Of a DNA stretch of 64,000 nucleotides, positions 59,105 through 64,000 are shown piece by piece. A program made the translations under genes and the position numbers. The DNA lies in the NCBI RefSeq assembly GCF_009671065.1, contig NZ_CP046027.1:1922001-1986000 (forward strand), read 5' to 3'. Below the pieces are notes generated by a model. That model was not told the DNA's origin and did not search any database. It was given only the letters and a program-made list of their open reading frames with translations. Within the stretch, counting starts at the first letter, position 1; the number at the start of each line of letters is the position of its first letter. Source of the DNA: Neisseria brasiliensis. GTDB taxonomy: Bacteria > Pseudomonadota > Gammaproteobacteria > Burkholderiales > Neisseriaceae.

Positions 59105-59734
59105 TTAGTTGGTTTCTGCCAACAATGCTTCGCGGCTTTCCAATACTTGGTCGATTAAGCCGTATTCTTTGGCTTCATCGGCAGACATGTAATTGTCGCG
59201 GTCGGTATCGCGTTGCAAATCAGCCAAATCGCGGTCGCAATGTTTCGCCAGCAAACGGTTGAGTTTTTCTTTAATCTTAATCAGCTCTTTGGCATGGATT
59301 TCGATGTCGGATGCTTGGCCGGATAAGCCGCCGTGAATCAATGGTTGGTGAATCATGATGCGGCTATTTGGCAGGGCAAAGCGTTTGCCTTTTTCGCCGG
59401 CAGACAGCAAGAATGCGCCCATACTGGCAGCCTGACCCAAACACAAAGTCGATACGTTAGGCTTAATGAAATTCATGGTGTCGTAAATCGACATGCCTGC
59501 GGTAACCGAGCCGCCCGGGGAATTGATGTAGAAATAAATATCCTTATCCGGATTTTCGCTTTCTAAAAACAGCAATTGCGCCACCACCAGATTGGCAGAT
59601 TCGTCGGTTACGGGGCCGACTAAAAATACAATGCGCTCTTTCAGCAAGCGGGAATAAATATCGAAAGCGCGTTCGCCACGGCCGCTTTGTTCGATAACGG
59701 TGGGAACGAGATAGTTTTGAATGTCTGGAGTCAT
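59105..59734 (-). CDS. clpP: ATP-dependent Clp protease proteolytic subunit
   Basis: ClpP forms the tetradecameric serine protease chamber that works with ClpX or ClpA. The 209-residue protein starts MTPDIQNYLVPTVIEQSGRG, as usual for the family; an in-frame ATG 22 codons upstream would add an atypical N-terminus. The catalytic triad is visible: Ser in GQAASMGAFLLSAG (near 107), His in RIMIHQPL (near 132) and Asp in RDTDRDNYMSA (near 180). It is upstream of no clpX here; the tig gene lies about 270 bp further and in the same direction, the common tig-clpP order. Confidence 0.96.
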   Translation of the reverse strand: MTPDIQNYLVPTVIEQSGRGERAFDIYSRLLKERIVFLVGPVTDESANLVVAQLLFLESENPDKDIYFYINSPGGSVTAGMSIYDTMNFIKPNVSTLCLGQAASMGAFLLSAGEKGKRFALPNSRIMIHQPLIHGGLSGQASDIEIHAKELIKIKEKLNRLLAKHCDRDLADLQRDTDRDNYMSADEAKEYGLIDQVLESREALLAETN

Positions 59735-59940
59735 GCGGACTTTTCCTGTCAGTAAGTGATACGGAAATCGGTAAATCATCTTTTCCGTATATGGTGCCAA
59801 ATGGCCGGCATTTCAACGTATGGCGGTTTAACATAAAAATAATACAGCGTTGCCATCGTCCTTATGTCGGATATACAAGCGGCCGCTGTTGCCTTATTTT
59901 ATTTTTATTGTAAACAACGATAATGCACTCAAGAAGCAAA

Positions 59941-59978
59941 AAGCACCAAAGCGCGCTTTGCGCGCCGCTTTAGTGCTT
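59941..59978 (-). terminator. Terminator after tig
   Basis: AAGCAC...GTGCTT with inner AAAGCGCGC/GCGCGCCGCTT arms forms a long hairpin; on the minus strand it is followed by TTTTTGCTT. It lies 27 bp beyond the tig stop and separates tig from clpP. Confidence 0.75.
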
Positions 59979-60004
59979 CATGATGTCATTTTTCAGACGG
60001 CAGA

Positions 60005-61315
60005 TTAGGCTTGTGCGCCCATTACTTCGTCAAATGACAAGGTTTTTTCAGTAACTTTGGCTTTGCCCAATACGAAGTCAACCACGTTGCTTTCAACGGC
60101 CAAAGAAGTCGGGCCTTGCAAGCGGCTTTCGTCGCCGTAGTACCAGTCGATGACTTCTTGTGGATCTTCGTAGCTTTCAGCAAAGTTGGCCACAACGGCT
60201 TTGATTTGCTCTTCAGTTGGTTCCAGTTTGTTTTCTTCAACCACTTTAGCCAAAATCAAGCCCAAAGATACGCGGCGCTCGGCTTGCTCTTTGAACATGT
60301 CGATTGGCAAATCCAAGTTGGCAGCATCAGCCATGCCTTGGTTTACGAAGTTTTGTTTCATTTCGTTGGCCAAGCGGGTAGCTTCTTCGTTTACCAAAGC
60401 GTTAGGCACTTGCAATTCAGATGCTTTCAATAAAGCTTCCATTACAGAATCTTTGGTTTGGTCTTGAATGCGGCGCTCAACTTCGCGACCAACATTTTTC
60501 TTCACTTCTTCACGCATTTTAGCCACATCGCCGTCTGCAATGCCCAGGGCTTTAGCGAAATCAGCGTCCACTTCCGGCAAGGTCGGCTCAGAAACGTTGT
60601 TCAAAGTGATGGTGAACACGGCAGTTTTACCGGCCACTTCTTTGCCGTGGTATTCTTCAGGGAAGTTTACTTCAACGTCTTTGCTTTCGCCGGCTTTCAT
60701 GCCCACAACGCCTGCTTCGAATTCAGGCAACATTTGACCCGCGCCCAATACGAATGCGTAGTTTTTAGAAGAACCGCCTTCAAACAATTCGCCGTCGATT
60801 TTGCCTTCAAAATCGATGATTACGCGGTCGTCGTTTTTCGCTTCGCGCTCAACGTGGTTGTAGCGGGTACGTTGTTTGCGCAGGATTTCAACTGTTTGGT
60901 CAACTTCGGCATCGCCAACGTTGGCCGTTACTTTTTCAACTTCTTGTGCAGACAAGTCGCCAATTACGACTTCAGGAAATACTTCAAAAATCGCAGCGAT
61001 TTTGAAAGATTCTTGGTCGTCTTGCTCTTCCACGCCTTCAAAACGTGGGAAACCGGCTACTTTCAGGTTTTCGCTTACCGCGATGTCGTAGAATGCACGT
61101 TGAACCAATTCGTTCATCACATCGTTTTGCGCGCTTGCGCCGTACATTTGCGCAACCATTTTCAATGGGGCTTTGCCCGGACGGAAGCCGTCGATTTTTA
61201 CGCGGCGTTGGGTTTGTTTCAAACGTTTGTCGGTTTCTGCGTTGATTTCAGCCCAAGGCAGAGACACAATTACTTTGCGTTCCAAGTTTTCTAAAGTTTC
61301 TACAGTTACGCTCAT
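60005..61315 (-). CDS. tig: Trigger factor
   Basis: Trigger factor is the ribosome-bound chaperone and prolyl isomerase that meets nascent chains. The 436-residue protein has the ribosome-binding tail with VKIDGFRPGKAPLKMVAQMYG (the GFRxGKxP signature near 42), an FKBP-like domain (DRVIIDFEGKIDGELFEGGS near 160, PGVVGMKAGE-like GVVGMKAGESKDVEVNFP) and the helical C-terminal chaperone domain. The start MSVTVETLENLERKVI is standard. It is followed by clpP in the same direction after a terminator. Confidence 0.96.
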   Translation of the reverse strand: MSVTVETLENLERKVIVSLPWAEINAETDKRLKQTQRRVKIDGFRPGKAPLKMVAQMYGASAQNDVMNELVQRAFYDIAVSENLKVAGFPRFEGVEEQDDQESFKIAAIFEVFPEVVIGDLSAQEVEKVTANVGDAEVDQTVEILRKQRTRYNHVEREAKNDDRVIIDFEGKIDGELFEGGSSKNYAFVLGAGQMLPEFEAGVVGMKAGESKDVEVNFPEEYHGKEVAGKTAVFTITLNNVSEPTLPEVDADFAKALGIADGDVAKMREEVKKNVGREVERRIQDQTKDSVMEALLKASELQVPNALVNEEATRLANEMKQNFVNQGMADAANLDLPIDMFKEQAERRVSLGLILAKVVEENKLEPTEEQIKAVVANFAESYEDPQEVIDWYYGDESRLQGPTSLAVESNVVDFVLGKAKVTEKTLSFDEVMGAQA

Positions 61316-61479
61316 CGTAAGCCCTTAAATATCTTGTTGATTAATGGATGGAAACCTGTTTGCGTGATTTGCCTTCAAAGGCGGCAAAACAACAATCGGC
61401 AGCCTCAGGCGGCCATTGGTTGCAAAAGGGATAAAATTCAGCCGACTAGTATAGCACAATGTTTGAATAATAGGCGATA

Positions 61480-61513
61480 AGGCCGTCTGAAAATTGGTCG
61501 ATTCAGACGGCCT
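61480..61513. terminator. Uptake-sequence inverted pair upstream of tig
   Basis: AGGCCGTCTGAA (61480-61491) and TTCAGACGGCCT (61502-61513) form a stem between IS5 copy 2 and the tig promoter region, so it may block read-through from the element. Confidence 0.6.
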
Positions 61514-61573
61514 GTGGTGTGATTTGAATCAGCAGGTAACAAAATAAACCATGATTCAGATTAGGGCGTGTCC

Positions 61574-62113
61574 TCAATTTAACTTAGCATGAATAATAGA
61601 GCAAGCCAAGTAAAGCATCGATTTAAAATTACGAGCTAATTTCTCATAGCGAGTAGCAATACTACGAAACTGCTTTAATCGTGCAAATGCATTCTCGACT
61701 AAGTGGCGTAATTTATAAAGGTAGCTATCAAAATCAGGGTTAGTTTTCTTGGCATTTTTACGCTTTGGTATAATAGCTTTCATACCGTGTTCTATCGCTT
61801 TATCTCTGATTTCTTGCGAGTCATACCCTTTGTCAGCGATAAAATACTGGGCTTCTTGTATGACTTCTATCAAGTCGTTTGCAACTTGACTGTCGTGCAC
61901 GTTACCCCCAGTGACTTTAAAATCGAGCGGATTTCCATGCGAGTCCACACATAGGTGTATTTTTGTCGTGTTTCCGCCACGGCTTTGTCCAATTGCTCTA
62001 TCGAAACCACGCCGAGCTCCACTTGCATGTTGATGACACCGTACATAACTTCCGTCGATGAATACCCATTCTTTGTCAATTTCTTTTCGTAGATCAAAAA
62101 AAAATTCTGCCAC
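61574..62113 (-). CDS. IS5-family transposase ORF B (copy 2)
   Basis: It is the same 179-residue DDE frame as in copy 1, with Ala for Thr near residue 39 (FDRAIGQ) and Thr for Pro near residue 123 (KKTNPDF). It is probably expressed by -1 slippage on the T9 run of ORF A. Confidence 0.9.
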   Translation of the reverse strand: MAEFFFDLRKEIDKEWVFIDGSYVRCHQHASGARRGFDRAIGQSRGGNTTKIHLCVDSHGNPLDFKVTGGNVHDSQVANDLIEVIQEAQYFIADKGYDSQEIRDKAIEHGMKAIIPKRKNAKKTNPDFDSYLYKLRHLVENAFARLKQFRSIATRYEKLARNFKSMLYLACSIIHAKLN

Positions 62114-62325
62114 AAGCCTTTTTTAGACCATCGGTTAAAGCGGTTATAAGCGGTTTTCCATGACCCTAGCTCAATAGGTATGTCTCGCCATGGTGCACCT
62201 GTTCTTAGCTTCCATAGTATGGCTTCCATCACGGTACGGTCGTTCTTCCATTGATGACAGCCGTGCGCTTTCATGGTTGTTTGTAATTGTTCCCATATGT
62301 TGTCAGTTATTGCGGTTCTCGCCAT
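61870..62325 (-). CDS. IS5-family transposase ORF A (copy 2)
   Basis: It is the N-terminal domain frame as in copy 1, with Thr for Ile (QLQTTMKA) and Gln for Arg (CHQWKND). Only about the first 77 residues are real; after the T9 run ribosomes would have to shift to ORF B. Confidence 0.85.
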   Translation of the reverse strand: MARTAITDNIWEQLQTTMKAHGCHQWKNDRTVMEAILWKLRTGAPWRDIPIELGSWKTAYNRFNRWSKKGLWQNFFLIYEKKLTKNGYSSTEVMYGVINMQVELGVVSIEQLDKAVAETRQKYTYVWTRMEIRSILKSLGVTCTTVKLQTT

Positions 62326-62443
62326 TGTTTGTGTTTGCCTATATTTCGTTGGAATATAGGGTTAAAATAGGGCTCTTTTGGGCTTATTCAAATTAGGGAC
62401 ACGCCCTAATACGCTGATTTATTTTTTATCCTTGTATATCTAA

Positions 62444-62481
62444 AAAGGCCGTCTGAAAACTAAAATTTTCAGACGGCCTTT
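62444..62481 (-). terminator. Uptake-sequence terminator after ftsK
   Basis: AAAGGCCGTCTGAAAA (62444-62459) pairs with TTTTCAGACGGCCTTT (62466-62481), 13 bp beyond the ftsK stop. Confidence 0.8.
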
Positions 62482-62494
62482 GCCATGTTTAAAA

Positions 62495-64000
62495 TCAAAG
62501 CTGGTCTTTTTGCGCCAAAATGCGGCGGCTGCCGCTGATGTCGGCAGGGGTGACCACTCCTGCGTTTTCCAATGCTTCCATCAAATTAGCCGCACGGTTG
62601 TAGCCGATGCGTAATTGGCGTTGCAAAGCGGAAATTGAGGTTTTTTTGCTGTCTAACACAAATGCAACGGCTTGGTCGAATAATTCGTCGCTGTCGGCAT
62701 TTGGGTTGACGATGTTTGTGGTTTCCAAAGCTGCTTCACCGCTGAGCAAGCCTTCGATGTAGCGGGTTGGGGCTTGTTCTTTGACATGGGCAACGACTTT
62801 ATGCACTTCATCATCCGAGACAAACGCACCTTGCACGCGGGTTGGCTCGGCGCTGCCCGGTTGCAGGAATAAAGAGTCACCGTATTTCAGCAATTCGTCT
62901 GCGCCCATTTGGTCGAGAATGGTGCGGCTGTCGATTTTACTTTGCACGGTAAAGGCCATGCGCGTCGGGATGTTGGCTTTGATTAAACCGGTTACCACAT
63001 CGACACTCGGGCGTTGTGTGGCAACAATCATGTGAATGCCAGCGGCACGCGCTTTTTGCGCCAAGCGGGCGATTTGCTGCTCGACGGCTTTGCGTTCGGT
63101 CATCATCAAATCGGCCAATTCATCAATCACCAACACAATCAGCGGCAGTTTTTCCAATGGCTCGGGGTCATCAGGATTTAAGCTGAAAGGGTTCAGCAAC
63201 GGCTTGCCTGCTGCTTTGGCATCTTCGACTTTCTTATTGAAGCCGTCTAAATTGCGCACGCCGGCATGGGAAAGCAGGCGGTAGCGTTTTTCCATTTCGG
63301 CCACACACCAGTTCAGCGCCTGACCGGCTTCACGCATATCGGTGACCACCGGGCAGAGCAGGTGCGGGATGCCGTCGTAAATGCTCAATTCCAGCATTTT
63401 GGGGTCAATCATGATGAAGCGCACTTCATCCGGCGTGGCTTTATACAGCATGGACATAATCATGCCGTTGACGCCGACGGATTTGCCCGAACCGGTCATA
63501 CCGGCTACCAATAAATGGGGCATTTTGGCCAAATCGCCGACTACCGGATTGCCGGAAATGTCTTTGCCCAAGGCGACAGTCAGCTTCGATTTCGCTTCGT
63601 TAAACACTTCTGAAGACAAGATTTCGCTCAGCATCACGTCTTGGCGGTGTTCGTTTGGCAATTCGATGCCCATGGTGTTTTTACCGGCAATGGTTTCCAC
63701 CACGCGCACGGCCTGCACCGACATCGAACGCGCCAAGTCTTTGGCCAAACCAACAATCTGGCTGCCTTTCACGCCTTGCGCCGGTTCAATTTCAAAACGG
63801 GTAATCACAGGGCCTGCGGTGGCCGACACTACTTGCACGCCAATGCCAAATTCGGCCAGCTTGGATTCGATGCGTTCGGCAGTTTGCTGCAACACATCGG
63901 GATCAACGGCTACCGGTTCACCTTCAGGTATGCGCAGCAAATTCATGCTCGGTTTGTGGTATTCGCCCACGGCTTGCGGCTCTTTATGGTCGTCAAACAA
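62495..64000 (-). CDS. ftsK: DNA translocase FtsK, C-terminal part (start outside the window)
   Basis: FtsK pumps chromosome ends through the closing septum and activates XerCD recombination at dif. The 501 residues present cover the end of the linker and the motor: beta domain with FEIEPAQGVKGSQIVGLA, Walker A in VAGMTGSGKSVGVNGMIMSM (near 165), Walker B LIVLVIDELADLMM and ATQRPSVDVVTGLIKANIP. The C-terminal gamma domain (ISALQRQLRIGYNRAANLME) reads KOPS sequences. The N-terminal membrane part lies beyond base 64000. This host FtsK should not be confused with the cassette protein at 41951. Confidence 0.96.
   Translation of the reverse strand: MFDDHKEPQAVGEYHKPSMNLLRIPEGEPVAVDPDVLQQTAERIESKLAEFGIGVQVVSATAGPVITRFEIEPAQGVKGSQIVGLAKDLARSMSVQAVRVVETIAGKNTMGIELPNEHRQDVMLSEILSSEVFNEAKSKLTVALGKDISGNPVVGDLAKMPHLLVAGMTGSGKSVGVNGMIMSMLYKATPDEVRFIMIDPKMLELSIYDGIPHLLCPVVTDMREAGQALNWCVAEMEKRYRLLSHAGVRNLDGFNKKVEDAKAAGKPLLNPFSLNPDDPEPLEKLPLIVLVIDELADLMMTERKAVEQQIARLAQKARAAGIHMIVATQRPSVDVVTGLIKANIPTRMAFTVQSKIDSRTILDQMGADELLKYGDSLFLQPGSAEPTRVQGAFVSDDEVHKVVAHVKEQAPTRYIEGLLSGEAALETTNIVNPNADSDELFDQAVAFVLDSKKTSISALQRQLRIGYNRAANLMEALENAGVVTPADISGSRRILAQKDQL

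Larger units (their letters stand above)
61564..62406 (-). mobile_element. IS5-family insertion sequence, copy 2 (843 bp)
   Basis: The ends GGGCGTGTCC (61564-61573) and GGACACGCCC (62397-62406) are flanked by TA on both sides. The copy matches 12359-13201 in length and orientation, with four base differences seen by eye. It is placed in the intergenic region between ftsK and tig and interrupts no gene. Confidence 0.92.

Noticed and set aside
814..62481. Many short inverted GCCGTCTGAA pairs could be read as a dispersed repeat array or CRISPR.
   Set aside because: They are neisserial uptake sequences at gene ends, with irregular spacing and no spacers of equal length.

Overview
The window is chromosomal DNA of a Neisseria-type betaproteobacterium. 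The clearest evidence is the DNA uptake sequence GCCGTCTGAA, mostly in the AG-extended form, scattered through the window and often arranged as inverted pairs that act as terminators. dRS3-type repeats (ATTCCCGCG...CGCGGGAAT), IS1106-like inverted ends (GAGACCTTTGCAAAA), and the gene set comA, hscA/fdx/iscX, waaF, slyD and metF/metE agree with this. The frequent AGGCCGTCTGAA form suggests a commensal or animal-associated species rather than N. meningitidis or N. gonorrhoeae, but the species cannot be fixed from this window.

Layout. 1-10.6 kb: the 5' part of an LTA-synthase-like sulfatase, cysN, proA, a DUF2254 membrane protein, waaF, a 1276-residue FAD/Fe-S oxidoreductase and the 4.5S SRP RNA. 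10.8-14.5 kb is decayed: a DASS anion transporter frameshifted by an exact 13-bp tandem duplication, and a small membrane-protein gene cut by IS5-family and IS481-family elements. 14.5-24.5 kb: uvrA, psd, hflX, a CcoI/FixI-like copper P-type ATPase, a diverged 154-bp tandem repeat, a LysR regulator and cysD, which stands apart from cysN but has a related leader. 24.6-30.3 kb: MITE-like repeats, a HigBA toxin-antitoxin pair, an SDR lacking the usual catalytic Tyr, hpnE, a frameshifted small ORF, hpnD and an IS30-family element. 30.4-38.1 kb: hscA, a TPR protein, a TIGR02328-like protein, fdx, iscX, a coupled hypothetical gene, metF and metE.

38.2-43.6 kb is the most unusual part. It is an AT-rich island without perfect uptake sequences, between metE and comA. 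It holds an XRE regulator with two near-identical operator palindromes, then a tight operon of a short DndC-like sulfurtransferase, a 72-residue protein, a DndD-like SMC ATPase, and a protein that appears to fuse a DndE-like N-terminus to an FtsK/SpoIIIE-type ATPase. No dndA, dndB or dndFGH is present. This looks like a compact DNA phosphorothioation or defence cassette.

43.6-64 kb: comA, an intergenic region with two perfect DnaA boxes, an FAD-linked 2-hydroxyacid dehydrogenase, an Ala-rich lipoprotein, slyD, and a glycogen/maltodextrin block in which a full-length MalQ is fused to a full-length GlgB, followed by glgX and glgP. Then come clpP, tig, a second copy of the IS5-family element and the 3' part of ftsK. 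No tRNA, rRNA or CRISPR array was seen.
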